64,000 bases of DNA from Vibrio sp. CB1-14 (GTDB lineage: Bacteria; Pseudomonadota; Gammaproteobacteria; Enterobacterales; Vibrionaceae): the NCBI RefSeq assembly GCF_040412085.2, contig NZ_CP115920.1:372001-436000 (forward strand), read 5' to 3'. Made by a program: the position numbers and the translations under genes. Below the pieces are notes generated by a model, which saw nothing but the letters and a program-made list of their open reading frames with translations, was not told where the DNA came from and made no database searches. Positions within the stretch are counted from its first letter, which is position 1; each line of letters starts with the position of its first letter. This document shows, piece after piece, positions 8,058-17,039 of the stretch.

Positions 8058-9823
8058 GATTTCACTTTTCTAAATAGGTAATTGCCGCGCACTTTGCGCC
8101 ATAGCCCAAACACATCAGTTTTCGGGAAAATAGCGATACGGCGAACTTGATAAGGGTCTTGATGAAACGCTAAAGGACCAGAGTTGGTCGCGACCGCGTA
8201 TTGGTAGCCCGCTTCTTTAGCGATTTGCTTAGACGCTTGATTGTGCTCACCAAATGGGTAGGCAAACGACGTGAGTGATTTACCCAGTGTCGCCTCAAGC
8301 GCCTTCTTGTTTTCGATAATTTCGAAACGCTGCTGTTCATCGGTCAAAGTATCGAGTTTCGGGTGGGTGAGAGTGTGACCGCCAATCTCGATATGTCCTG
8401 ACTCTGCCAATTGTTTGACTTGTTTAGCGTTCATCAGGGGCACGGATTTCTCAGGGTTTGATGGGTTTTCTACATCCCAGCGATTAAAGGTCTCACCAGT
8501 GACCACATACACCACGGCCTTAAAGTCATGTTTTCGTAGAACGGGAAGCATGAGCTCTAGGTTATCAACATAACCATCATCGACAGTCAGCATGATATAG
8601 CGTTTGTTGGCCTCCAACCGTCTAATTAGGCGGCCATCTTGCAAATCTTCGAATGTTAGCGTCTCAAATCCCATCTTCTTGAGCAGCGCCATATGCTTAT
8701 CGAACATATCAATATGCAGATACGTACCGTGGACACCTTTGCCACTGTCATCTTTGATGAAGCGATGGTACATGATGACAGGCATTTCACGCCTTAGCGT
8801 GGTGACGTAGACGTCTTGGTAAATACGTTCAATATCATCGACAATATTGGTCAGACTATAATTGCCGCGAATGGTCTCGCTGGTGGTTTGCGAGCAATGC
8901 GAACTACTTAGCCCTTTTTCGACCAGAGCGGCAATTTGGGTAAAGTCGATATCGAGGTCAACAGGGCCAATATCACCAAAGTTCGTCGCCATGGCCTCGT
9001 CGACATTGTTTTCATCGACAATGCCAATGCAAGTCGCTTCACCAATAGCAAGCGTCGGCCTGCCGCAAAGCAGCGCTTCCATAGCGACTCGGCCTGCACC
9101 GATCACTAAATCCGCTTCACCAAGCATGGCTGGTACATCATCGGTGTAGCCCACAAAGTTGACGCTTGATGAAAACTTCTCAAATCGTGACTCAAACTTA
9201 GAACCCGTGACGACTCGAATATCGTATTTTCCGGCATCTAAACACTCATCGAGTAGGCGATAACACAGTTCACCTTTTGGACCGCTCAAACGGCCAACAA
9301 TAGTGACGACAGGTTTAGTGTTGTTTGGTGCGTCAAGCCATTGGAAGCTTGACGTTTCAATGCCGTTACGGCTCACTTCCATTTGTTCCATCGGCACTGC
9401 TAAGTCGTTGTGGAGTTGGTCACGAATCGCCTCACAAACCGGTAGAGCCTTATCGCCCATAGCATGAAACTTCTTGCGTGAGGCATGCACAGGTTGGCGA
9501 CCATGCACAGTTGTGACCATTGGCGTGTTAGTGATTTTGCACGCGACGTGACAGCTCCAGCTCGATGCCCGTGAGTGGGCATGAACCAACTGAATATTGT
9601 GCTTCTTGATAAGGTAGACGAGATAACCCACATGCCAGAAACGACGCGGCACACTGCGCTTATTGAAACGCAGTGAGAAAAAATCGCCTTTGTGTGGCTT
9701 GGTCAAAGTGTCAGAGACATAAAACACGTTATGACCCCGAGCAGTCAGTTCATTACCTACCGTAGTAGCGTAAACCTCAGCCCCAGTCACTTCGAGCTGG
9801 GACAGAGCCATAAGAATGTTCAT
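8054..9823 (-). CDS. Fusion of GT4 glycosyltransferase and NodB-type polysaccharide deacetylase
   Basis: A 589-residue two-domain enzyme. Residues 1 to about 345 are a GT-B, GT4-like glycosyltransferase (GAEVYATTVGNEL near the N-terminus, VGRLSGPKGE at about 176-185, a GRVAMEALLCGRPT donor-site region). Residues about 350-589 are a NodB deacetylase: MYHRF, the metal Asp pair in TVDDGY (about 425-430) and the metal His pair in GGHTLTHP (about 480), followed by FAYPFG. The fusion could add an N-acetylated sugar and deacetylate it, exposing an amine on the LPS core. It is the first gene of the waa operon and lies just downstream of the palindromic repeat cluster. The substrate is inferred only. 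Confidence 0.85.
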   Translation of the reverse strand: MNILMALSQLEVTGAEVYATTVGNELTARGHNVFYVSDTLTKPHKGDFFSLRFNKRSVPRRFWHVGYLVYLIKKHNIQLVHAHSRASSWSCHVACKITNTPMVTTVHGRQPVHASRKKFHAMGDKALPVCEAIRDQLHNDLAVPMEQMEVSRNGIETSSFQWLDAPNNTKPVVTIVGRLSGPKGELCYRLLDECLDAGKYDIRVVTGSKFESRFEKFSSSVNFVGYTDDVPAMLGEADLVIGAGRVAMEALLCGRPTLAIGEATCIGIVDENNVDEAMATNFGDIGPVDLDIDFTQIAALVEKGLSSSHCSQTTSETIRGNYSLTNIVDDIERIYQDVYVTTLRREMPVIMYHRFIKDDSGKGVHGTYLHIDMFDKHMALLKKMGFETLTFEDLQDGRLIRRLEANKRYIMLTVDDGYVDNLELMLPVLRKHDFKAVVYVVTGETFNRWDVENPSNPEKSVPLMNAKQVKQLAESGHIEIGGHTLTHPKLDTLTDEQQRFEIIENKKALEATLGKSLTSFAYPFGEHNQASKQIAKEAGYQYAVATNSGPLAFHQDPYQVRRIAIFPKTDVFGLWRKVRGNYLFRKVKS

Positions 9824-10567
9824 GAATAAACTCTTTTAGATTGTTCTCTATTGTGTCGCTATCTCAGTGATATCGTCATTCAAATGATATCGTCATCCAT
9901 GTTAGTGTCGTCATCCCTGCCAATATCGTCATCCCTGCGCAGGCAGGGATCTACCATCAGCGCACACCAAGCCTCAACTAAGATTCCTGTCTTCACAGGA
10001 ATGACGCAAGCGGTTAGGCTCACATTCCAACGGTACTATCATCCAATGGATCGTCATCCCTGCGCAGGCAGGGATCTACCATCAGCGCGCACCAAGCCTC
10101 AACCAAGATTCCTGTCTTCACAGGAATGACGTAAGCTGTTAGGCTCACATTGCAACGATACTATCATCCAATGGATCGTCATCCCTGCCAATATCGTCAT
10201 CCCACTAGCCGCGCGCCTGCGCAGGCAGGGATCTACCATCAGCGCACACCAAGCCTTAACCAAGATTCCTGCCTACGCAGGAATGACGGCGCTGCGTGTT
10301 TCGCACTACCAACAGATATCGTCATCCCACTAGCCGCGCGCCTGCGCAGGCAGGGATCTACCATCAGTGCGCACCAAGCCTCAACCAAGATTCCTGTCTT
10401 CACAGGAATGACGTAAGCTGTTAGGCTCACATTGCAACGATACTATCATCCAATGGATCGTCATCCCTGCCAATATCGTCATCCCTGCGCAGGCAGGGAT
10501 CTACCATCAGCGCGCACCAAACCTCAACCAAGATTCCTGTCCCCCAGGAATGGCGACCTCAGCGACC
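9824..10567. other. 744-base intergenic region filled by palindromic repeats
   Basis: The space between the start of the GT4-deacetylase gene and the stop of hldD has no convincing gene. Short open frames here are repeat translations that change frame between units and lack ribosome sites. About 630 of the 744 bases are five repeat units plus duplicated spacer (annotated separately). The spacer around GTTAGGCTCACATT...CCAATGGATC is also repeated between units 1-2, 2-3 and 4-5. A promoter for the waa operon should lie in the last 100 bases before 9823, but none stands out. Confidence 0.7.
9927..10555. repeat. Five-copy palindromic (REP/BIME-like) repeat cluster
   Basis: Units lie at 9927-10006, 10052-10131, 10195-10288, 10320-10413 and 10477-10555. 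Each has two stem-loops: CCCTGC-GCAG-GCAGGG near the left end and ATTCCTGT-CTTC-ACAGGAAT at the right end, bounded by CGTCAT and ATGACG. Unit 3 reads ATTCCTGC-CTAC-GCAGGAAT, a paired T-to-C and A-to-G change that keeps the stem. Units 3 and 4 carry a 14-base insertion (ACTAGCCGCGCGCC) in the left stem. Unit 5 has a decayed right arm. The pattern fits dispersed intergenic repeats of the REP or MITE kind, expanded locally by duplication. Confidence 0.85.
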
Positions 10568-11509
10568 CTACTTATTCACAATCGCCAAATACTCAGCCAC
10601 ACCCTCAGCAACCGTCTTAAACTCAACATCACAACCCGCAGCACGCAAGTTCGTCAAATCCGCCTGAGTGAACTCTTGGTATGCACCTTTTAGATGATCT
10701 GGGAAAGGAATATTCTCAATCTCACCTTTGCCGTGATGCTTAATCGCAGCCTGAGCAATAGCTTCAAATGTCTCTGCATTACCAGTACCGCAGTTATAGA
10801 TACCAGACACACCATTTTCCATAAACCAAAGGTTTACTTTCGCCACATCGCCAACGTAAACAAAATCACGTTTAAAGTGCGCGCTACCTTCAAATAGTTT
10901 TGGGTTCTCACCCGCATTCATTTGATTGTTCAGATGGAATGCCACAGACGCCATACTGCCTTTGTGTTGCTCACGAGGGCCATAAACATTGAAGTAACGG
11001 AAACCTGTGATTTGAGACAGCGTCTCACCGTGCGCTTCTGCATCCGCCCATAGGCGGCGAACGTAGTTATCAAACTGCTGCTTTGAGTAACCGTAGACAT
11101 TAAGTGCACCTTCATATTGGCGCTCTTCTTTGAATACGGTTGTTTCGCCATAAGTTGCAGCGGATGACGCATACAAAAATGGAATTTCACGATCTAAACA
11201 GTAATGCAGTAGCTCTTTTGAATACTCATAGTTATTTAGCATTACATATTTGCCATCCCACTCGGTTGTTGCTGAGCAAGCGCCTTCATGGAAGACCGCT
11301 TCAATGGGACCGAAGTCATCACCCGCCATAACTTGAGTAAGGAAGTCATCACGATCCATGTAGTCTGTGATGTCTAGGTCAACTAAGTTTTTGAACTTAC
11401 GTCCATTTTTTAGGTTGTCGACAACCAAAATATCATTCAAGCCAGCCGCGTTAAGTGCCTTGATAATATTGCTGCCAATCATGCCAGCGCCACCAGTTAC
11501 AATGATCAT
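10568..11509 (-). CDS. hldD: ADP-L-glycero-D-manno-heptose 6-epimerase
   Basis: HldD (RfaD/GmhD) converts ADP-D,D-heptose to ADP-L,D-heptose, the donor for WaaC and WaaF. The protein starts [15 protein letters not shown], giving the NAD(P)-binding GxxGxxG at residues 6-12, and has the short-chain dehydrogenase active site with Ser in YASSAATYG and [11 protein letters not shown] (Tyr and Lys). I chose ATG 11509, which gives the family length of 313 residues; an upstream ATG at 11632 adds 41 unrelated residues. In vibrios this gene marks one edge of the O-antigen/capsule region, which fits its surroundings. A promoter candidate lies just upstream. Confidence 0.95.
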   Translation of the reverse strand: MIIVTGGAGMIGSNIIKALNAAGLNDILVVDNLKNGRKFKNLVDLDITDYMDRDDFLTQVMAGDDFGPIEAVFHEGACSATTEWDGKYVMLNNYEYSKELLHYCLDREIPFLYASSAATYGETTVFKEERQYEGALNVYGYSKQQFDNYVRRLWADAEAHGETLSQITGFRYFNVYGPREQHKGSMASVAFHLNNQMNAGENPKLFEGSAHFKRDFVYVGDVAKVNLWFMENGVSGIYNCGTGNAETFEAIAQAAIKHHGKGEIENIPFPDHLKGAYQEFTQADLTNLRAAGCDVEFKTVAEGVAEYLAIVNK

Positions 11510-11543
11510 AAAATGTTCCAAATTGAGTGGGATAATGACTTGA

Positions 11544-11571
11544 AGTATATAAGATTTACTAAGGTCTTCAA
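11544..11571 (-). promoter_or_regulatory. Candidate sigma-70 promoter of hldD
   Basis: On the reverse strand TTGAAG (11566-11571) is followed after 16 bases by TATACT (11544-11549). Transcription would start about 30 bases before the ATG of hldD. It is a consensus match by eye without experimental support. Confidence 0.4.
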
Positions 11572-11763
11572 AGGAGTTCCTTGGTAGCAGAGCGCAAGAA
11601 CTCAGGTTGACAAAGTGTGATTGAACGCTCAAAAAATATCATTTGTCAGCAAACTGTAAAAATAATACCGTTTACAACGCTTTATACAATGGACTAACAT
11701 TGGAAGTCGGTGCGTTCAATTAGATGCACTGAATTATCGATAATTGAGTAAAAGGAAATAACC

Positions 11764-11988
11764 ATGAAAAAAATCGCATTAATCATGGCGATTGCAGCAG
11801 GTATGGCTAGCCCAGCATTTGCAGAAGCTGAAGGCGGCGCAGCAGGCGCTGGCGCAGGTGGTGCAGCAGCAGGTTCAGCTTTGACTGGCGGTATTGTAAT
11901 TGGTACTGCAGCTGCAGTAGCAGTAGTTGCAGTTGCATCAGCTGATGACAACAACGCGACAACAACATCAGTTTCTACTACTAAGTAA
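11764..11988 (+). CDS. GfcA/YjbE-like small secreted Gly/Ala/Thr-rich protein
   Basis: A 74-residue protein with a clear signal peptide (MKKIALIMAIAAGMASPAFA, cleavage after AFA at about residue 20). A Gly/Ala-rich stretch follows, then a hydrophobic segment (GGIVIGTAAAVAVVAVA) and a Thr/Ser-rich tail. This matches the composition and gene position of E. coli GfcA/YmcD and YjbE, first genes of the group 4 capsule (gfc) and yjb exopolysaccharide operons. The role is unknown in those systems. AAAAGGA lies eight bases upstream of the ATG. Two terminator-like hairpins follow, suggesting this gene is transcribed much more than the rest of the operon. Confidence 0.75.
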   Translation: MKKIALIMAIAAGMASPAFAEAEGGAAGAGAGGAAAGSALTGGIVIGTAAAVAVVAVASADDNNATTTSVSTTK

Positions 11989-12001
11989 TTGTTGTTGATG
12001 C

Positions 12002-12040
12002 ACGCTCTCTTTACTTATTGCTTGTAGAGAGAGCGTTCTT
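12002..12040 (+). terminator. First intra-operon terminator after the gfcA-like gene
   Basis: ACGCTCTCT (12002-12010) pairs with AGAGAGCGT (12028-12036) across a 17-base loop and is followed by TCTTTTCT. It sits 13 bases after the stop codon. The long loop makes it a moderate terminator. Confidence 0.5.
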
Positions 12041-12060
12041 TTCTCTCAATAGTTGTTTTA

Positions 12061-12087
12061 CTCTACTCTCTCGAGTAGAGACTTTTT
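12061..12087 (+). terminator. Second intra-operon terminator before the gfcB-like gene
   Basis: CTCTACTC (12061-12068), loop TCTC and GAGTAGAG (12073-12080) form an eight-base-pair stem followed by ACTTTTTAC. Together with the first hairpin it would cut transcription between the small secreted protein and the lipoprotein gene. Confidence 0.6.
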
Positions 12088-12141
12088 ACATATCGTATAT
12101 AGCGCCATTGGCTTGCGCTGAACCTACTGCCGGATGATGTA

Positions 12142-12783
12142 TTGAAGTTTAAATCCACGCTCATTATGTGCTCGTTATTGGCTTTAACGGCTTGCTCTCA
12201 ACGTTTCCAAGACGTAAACGCCACCTTGTCTGAGGCTTTTTTAGGTGCCGATGATGTTGTGATGACTGCTGAGGAAATCAGGGCTCTCCCATACGCTAGT
12301 GCATACATTCGAATTAACGATGGCGCCCAGATCTTTGTCGTTTTAGCATTTGCTGAGCCGAATACGGCTACGGGTGTGACACAGTATAAATGGATGTCTT
12401 CAGACCGTGCCTTGTTCGTCTACGAAAAGGGCAGACTCGTGAAAACCATAGGTCTCTTTGGTGATAACCTTCAAGGTGTGACCAGAACAGAGCAAACCGC
12501 CAATTCTTGGCAAGTGAATTATGATTGGATGCCAGATTATCGCTATGGATATCAAGGCATTGCCAATCGATGGGGCGATGGAAATGAAACCATTAACACT
12601 TCTGTCGCCAACTATCAAACGGAAAAATACAGCGAGCGAGTGCAGTTTGATGTGCTTGACCATTCGCTAATCAATGAATACTGGCAAGACAGCAAAACGG
12701 GCAAAACCGTCCGCTCGATCGAGTACATCGTCCCGCAAATGGCCAAAGTCGAATTCACCGTATTAAAACAACCCTCGATGTAA
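12142..12783 (+). CDS. GfcB/YjbF-family outer-membrane lipoprotein
   Basis: A 213-residue lipoprotein with signal peptide and lipobox LTAC (Cys at about residue 18), followed by a soluble beta-rich domain (DGAQIFVVLAFAE, LFVYEKGRLVKTIGL). It corresponds to YmcC/GfcB and YjbF, needed for group 4 capsule or exopolysaccharide output; the Vibrio counterparts are the wbf genes near hldD. The start is a TTG at 12142 with a weak GGATGA upstream. The next ATG (12166) would leave only a truncated signal peptide, so TTG is preferred. It is separated from the gfcA-like gene by two hairpins. Confidence 0.8.
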   Translation: MKFKSTLIMCSLLALTACSQRFQDVNATLSEAFLGADDVVMTAEEIRALPYASAYIRINDGAQIFVVLAFAEPNTATGVTQYKWMSSDRALFVYEKGRLVKTIGLFGDNLQGVTRTEQTANSWQVNYDWMPDYRYGYQGIANRWGDGNETINTSVANYQTEKYSERVQFDVLDHSLINEYWQDSKTGKTVRSIEYIVPQMAKVEFTVLKQPSM

Positions 12784-12849
12784 ATATTAAGATAGCAGCG
12801 CCTCCATTGTCCTTTAGTTTTAGGCGTTGATGTCGATTAAGGAAACCAC

Positions 12850-13659
12850 ATGTTCTATCACGGATGGCGAAATAAAGAATGTCTAAAAAGACGTTGTCTG
12901 TCACTGCTAATGGCTTGTCCTCTTTTTATGGTTTCAGCGATTGCTGTTACCGTTTCCCCTGCGAGCAGTGCCGAGCTATCAGTCATGCTGCCACAGCAGT
13001 CGGTTAGATTGGAATATCCCCAACCAGCGCGATTGGATAGGGTTTTAAAAGACGCTAATAACCAAGCACAGCTTGCGAGCGTGCAGCTGGATTATGTGCA
13101 AGCTCAACTGTTTTCCTCAGACAAACAAGCCAGCATTGACAGTAAAAAAGCCCAAGTGGTCGCTCAACTCAAAGCACTCCAAGCGCAAGACCCAAGCGTG
13201 GGCGCAGACAATGTCTTAGCGCAGCTTGACAGTGTTCAATTTCACTACCGCGAGTTCACCTCTCTTGATTATGACCTAGTACAATCACTTCGAGACGGCA
13301 ACCCGCAACTGGTCGGCAACTATCAACTCAACATCGGCGCTCGTCATAACAAAGTAAGCTTTCTGGGGGCAGTAAAGCAGCCAGAGCGTGTTGCACATCA
13401 AGCGCAGTGGTTTCTAGCCGATTACTTCAATGCTCTAGGCGATGTTCGCTTAGACAGCGCTAGTCGCAGTGCAGCATTAGTGATTCAGCCAGACGGTAAA
13501 GTGATTGAGGTGGCCTATGGCATATGGAACTTCCAACCTCATTTTCTGGCGCCTGGAGCAATAGTCTACGTGCCTTTTAAATCCCTTCCATCAGACTTTT
13601 CAACCCTAAATCAAGAGATTGCTGATCTGCTGCGCCATAAGGTGAATCACAATGAATAA
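12850..13659 (+). CDS. GfcC/YjbG-family periplasmic capsule protein
   Basis: A 269-residue exported protein. The N-terminal hydrophobic stretch (about 16-37) ends in ASSAEL, a likely signal-peptidase site. The rest fits GfcC/YmcB/YjbG, whose E. coli structure has two ubiquitin-like (SLBB-related) domains and a C-terminal amphipathic helix. Visible here are FLGAVKQP at about 175 and a final helix-like segment. GfcC is thought to act with the Wza export channel, but no wza is present in the window. AAGGAA lies before the ATG. The stop overlaps the start of the gfcD-like gene by eight bases. Confidence 0.78.
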   Translation: MFYHGWRNKECLKRRCLSLLMACPLFMVSAIAVTVSPASSAELSVMLPQQSVRLEYPQPARLDRVLKDANNQAQLASVQLDYVQAQLFSSDKQASIDSKKAQVVAQLKALQAQDPSVGADNVLAQLDSVQFHYREFTSLDYDLVQSLRDGNPQLVGNYQLNIGARHNKVSFLGAVKQPERVAHQAQWFLADYFNALGDVRLDSASRSAALVIQPDGKVIEVAYGIWNFQPHFLAPGAIVYVPFKSLPSDFSTLNQEIADLLRHKVNHNE

Positions 13660-15847
13660 TAAGCGATTAACGCCTTCGATATTATCCGCGGCAATAACCA
13701 CCGTACTAAGTACAGCATCATATGGTGACGTGTTTAAACCTGCGACATTAACGCCATCACAATCGGACTTTGGTGGTGTAGGCCTTATGCAAATGCCAAC
13801 AGGGCGAATGGCTGCGGAAGGGGAGTTTAGTATTAATGGTGACTGGACCGAACATTATCATAAATACAATGTTAGCCTGCAGTTAATGCCTTGGTTGGAA
13901 ACCACCATTCGTTACACCCTAGTGCAGGACATACTCTACAGTAGTGACCCAAGTTTTAGCGGCGATACTAAATATACAGATAAAGGGATAGATTTTAAGA
14001 TCCGCTTATTAGAAGAAGGCGACTACCTGCCAGAAACCTCGGTAGGCTTTAGAGATTTTGGCGGTACTGGACTCTTCGATGGTGAGTTTGTTGCTGCTAC
14101 AAAGCGCTTTGGCAATTTTGATTTCACCTTAGGAATGGGCTGGGGCTATCTGGGCACCCGCGACAATATCGCCAACCCGTTTTGCAAAATGAGTGATGGT
14201 TATTGTACACGTCCTTCAGATACCAAAGGGTCGGGTGGTATGGTCGATTATGAACGCTGGTTTAAAGGACCAGCTGCACTATTCGGCGGCATCGAATACC
14301 AAACGCCTTGGCAGCCGCTGCGTCTAAAGCTTGAATACGACTCAAATGACTACTCGCAAGATTTTCCTGTTGTTCGTGCTGGCGTTGACATGACACCAGC
14401 AACACCTTGGAACGTTGGCGCGCTTTATCGTGTCGGTGACTGGGGTGATATTCGTGCCAGTTATCAGCGTGGCAATGCGGTTGCATTGGGTGTGACGCTT
14501 CGGACTAACTTTAACGACACAAAAGCGTATTGGTTGGATGAGCCAATGCCAGAACCCCGCCCAGCGCAAGTAGCCAATAGTGTAGATAAGGTTGATTGGG
14601 ACAAACTGGCCGGTGAGTTAAATACTATTGCTGGCTATGATGATGTCGCGATTCAGCGTAGTGGCGATACCGTAACGATTGTCGGTAAGCAGAAAAAATA
14701 CCGAAATCGAGACGAGGCACGTGAGCGTGCAGGCCGCATTCTAGCCAACCATTTGCCGGGAGAAATCACCACTTACAACATCATCGAAACCAATCTCAAT
14801 TTGCCACAAACCGAAACTCAAATTGATGCTGACTCATTCAAGCAAATCGCACAGCAACAGCCGTTAGATCGCGAGTTGACCGATGCTATTTTAGAAAAAG
14901 AGGTAGAGGGTAAAACCAGCGCAGAAACAGAGTTTGACGGCTTTGACCGTCTCCAATATTCGTTTAGGCCAACGCTAGCACAGTCGATAGGCTCAGCCGA
15001 GAACTTCTATCTGTATGAGCTAGGTATCGATGGCACGGCGGATGTGTGGGCTACGAAAAACCTTAACCTATCTGGCACCTTGCACCTCAATGTTGTCGAT
15101 AACTACGACAAGTTTAATTACATCGTCCCACCGGATGGCACAGATGTGCCGCGAGTAAGAACCCTATTTAGAGCCTATGTGTCAGACAACGCCTTGTGGG
15201 TAAAAAACCTTCAGGCGACTTACTTTCAAGAATTTGGTAATGGATTTTATGGCCAAGCCTATGGCGGTTACTTAGAAACCATGTTTGCTGGTGCTGGTGG
15301 TGAGCTACTCTATCGTCCGCTGAATAAAAACTGGGCGATCAGCGCAGACATCAACTTAGTATCGCAGCGCGACCCAAGAAGTGCTTTTGGCGTGTTCGAC
15401 CAAGAAGACCAAAACATCCCTGAGTTTGGCAGACCATTTAAGGCCGCTGTCAATCAAACCACCGGCTTTGTCACCGGCTACTACATGCCGCAATGGTCTT
15501 TCCTAGATAGCACGCTATTTAAGGTTGGGTTTGGTCAGTTCCTCGCTGGCGATGTGGGAACCCGTTTAGACTTCTCAAAACAGTTTAAAAGCGGTGTGAT
15601 TGCCGGTGCCTACGCAAGCTTTACTAACTTAAGCTCAGAAGAGTTTGGTGAAGGCAGCTTTACCAAAGGTTTCTATGTTTCGATTCCATTCGACATCATG
15701 ACAGTGAAACCGAGTGCGAATCGTGCGTTCTTCAACTGGCAGCCACTGACTCGAGACGGCGGACAGATGCTAGGACGTAAATACGAGCTGTTCAGTGTAA
15801 CGGACGCTAGATCACCTTGGACGTCAAGGCCCAGCAAAGTCGAGTAA
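13652..15847 (+). CDS. GfcD/YjbH-family outer-membrane beta-barrel protein
   Basis: A 731-residue protein with a signal peptide (about residues 1-25) and the YjbH-type N-terminus (GGVGLMQMPTGRMAAEGEFS). Alternating aromatic and polar residues fit an outer-membrane barrel (SVGFRDFGGTGLFDGEFV, FYLYELGIDG). The middle (about 310-380) has a soluble insert with TIVGKQKKYRNRDEA. Members are proposed to help polysaccharide cross the outer membrane in group 4 capsule and yjb systems. It is the last gene of the four-gene operon and faces the convergent wecA-like gene 45 bases away. No strong terminator was seen between them. Confidence 0.82.
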   Translation: MNNKRLTPSILSAAITTVLSTASYGDVFKPATLTPSQSDFGGVGLMQMPTGRMAAEGEFSINGDWTEHYHKYNVSLQLMPWLETTIRYTLVQDILYSSDPSFSGDTKYTDKGIDFKIRLLEEGDYLPETSVGFRDFGGTGLFDGEFVAATKRFGNFDFTLGMGWGYLGTRDNIANPFCKMSDGYCTRPSDTKGSGGMVDYERWFKGPAALFGGIEYQTPWQPLRLKLEYDSNDYSQDFPVVRAGVDMTPATPWNVGALYRVGDWGDIRASYQRGNAVALGVTLRTNFNDTKAYWLDEPMPEPRPAQVANSVDKVDWDKLAGELNTIAGYDDVAIQRSGDTVTIVGKQKKYRNRDEARERAGRILANHLPGEITTYNIIETNLNLPQTETQIDADSFKQIAQQQPLDRELTDAILEKEVEGKTSAETEFDGFDRLQYSFRPTLAQSIGSAENFYLYELGIDGTADVWATKNLNLSGTLHLNVVDNYDKFNYIVPPDGTDVPRVRTLFRAYVSDNALWVKNLQATYFQEFGNGFYGQAYGGYLETMFAGAGGELLYRPLNKNWAISADINLVSQRDPRSAFGVFDQEDQNIPEFGRPFKAAVNQTTGFVTGYYMPQWSFLDSTLFKVGFGQFLAGDVGTRLDFSKQFKSGVIAGAYASFTNLSSEEFGEGSFTKGFYVSIPFDIMTVKPSANRAFFNWQPLTRDGGQMLGRKYELFSVTDARSPWTSRPSKVE

Positions 15848-15892
15848 CTCGTTCTTTAATATTCTCAGACATGGATTAACTTATGACAGATA

Positions 15893-16960
15893 TTAGCGAA
15901 TGTTTAATCGGTGTCTGAGGAAGGTTGTCAGTTTCCAGATGTAGCTAATGGACAGCACATACATGAGGAACGATAAGAGGAATAGAGCGAGCATGATAGA
16001 CTCTCGGATTTGCAGCATCTCTCCTGCTACTCCAACAAGAGCATGTGCGAGTGATATGCTGCCGATGATAAAAAGGCTTTGGTAGCGACCCAATTTTAGG
16101 CGCGTACAGATATGATGTAAGTGCAACCGATCGGCGGAAAATGGAGACCGTCGATTTTTCATTCTTCGCAGCATGACCATTGCCATATCCATCAGCGGCA
16201 CAGCGATAAGCCAAAGTGCAGTAACTGGACGCATCATAGGCTCTGCTGAAGGGACTCCTGACGATTTGGTGGCTGCTATCATCAGCCAAATCACAGTAAA
16301 CCCAATAAGGAAACTGCCAGAATCTCCCATAAAAACGCGCAGTGAGCGGTTCGGTATGATATCTAGATTACAAACAGCATAAGGCACCATAGCTAAGATG
16401 AAAAGTATGCAAAAGGATGCGAGGTTAACCTCGCCACATGCATAGAAAAGAGTTGCGAGCCCAAGAAGGGTAACGCTGGCTAGAACACTCAACAACCCAT
16501 CTGCACCGTCTACCATATTGAATGCAGTAATACACCCAATTAGCGCTACTGCTGTAAAGACCACACTATATTCGTGAATGTCGAGTTTGCCTGAACCCGT
16601 AAGATCGCCAAGATTTTCAATGCTGTGTCCGCCAACATTTGCTATCCAAATTGCTAATATAATCATCAAGCAAAGACGAATACCCGCCGAAATATCATAC
16701 TTGTCATCAAACATACCGACGATGACCAAGATGGCTCCTCCGATAAGGTAGTCCAAGTTAATCGGAACAAGCGTGGGCTGCACTAGACAAAGAAAAACAA
16801 CGGAAACAAATAGCGAAGCACCACCAACAAGCGGAATATCACCAGAATGCCTTTTTCTGTTACAAGGGCTATCCACAAAGCCATATCGTAAAGCTGCCTT
16901 GCGCATAGATAATAGGCTCAAGGTCGATACCGTGAGCACACCAGCCGTTGTTGTAAGCAC
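15893..16960 (-). CDS. wecA: WecA-like undecaprenyl-phosphate sugar-1-phosphate transferase
   Basis: A 355-residue polytopic enzyme of the MraY/WecA family that starts lipid-linked glycans by moving a HexNAc-1-phosphate (GlcNAc in WecA) to undecaprenyl phosphate. Motifs: GGASLF at about 46-51, MFDDKYDIS with the Asp pair at 85-86, FNMVDGADGL at about 146-155, FMGDSGSF at about 211-218 and the HIHH-like loop SADRLHLHH near 280. The start is GTG at 16960 with AAGGA eight bases upstream. It could prime either O-antigen or the locus polysaccharide. The sugar specificity is inferred from family only. Confidence 0.88.
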   Translation of the reverse strand: MLTTTAGVLTVSTLSLLSMRKAALRYGFVDSPCNRKRHSGDIPLVGGASLFVSVVFLCLVQPTLVPINLDYLIGGAILVIVGMFDDKYDISAGIRLCLMIILAIWIANVGGHSIENLGDLTGSGKLDIHEYSVVFTAVALIGCITAFNMVDGADGLLSVLASVTLLGLATLFYACGEVNLASFCILFILAMVPYAVCNLDIIPNRSLRVFMGDSGSFLIGFTVIWLMIAATKSSGVPSAEPMMRPVTALWLIAVPLMDMAMVMLRRMKNRRSPFSADRLHLHHICTRLKLGRYQSLFIIGSISLAHALVGVAGEMLQIRESIMLALFLLSFLMYVLSISYIWKLTTFLRHRLNIR

Positions 16961-17039
16961 TACTTGTTCCTTGACGTTGTGTTCTATTATATTGAGTGAC
17001 TAACGTGACATCTTTGTGTCACTTTATCCCATAAAAACG

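Noticed and set aside
9851..10620. Short open frames across the palindromic repeats on both strands
   Set aside because: They are translations of the repeat units, have no ribosome sites and shift frame with the insertion in units 3 and 4.
17005..17022. GTGACA-TCTTTG-TGTCAC hairpin between wecA and cysC
   Set aside because: Only six base pairs and no T tract in the direction of the flanking minus-strand genes.
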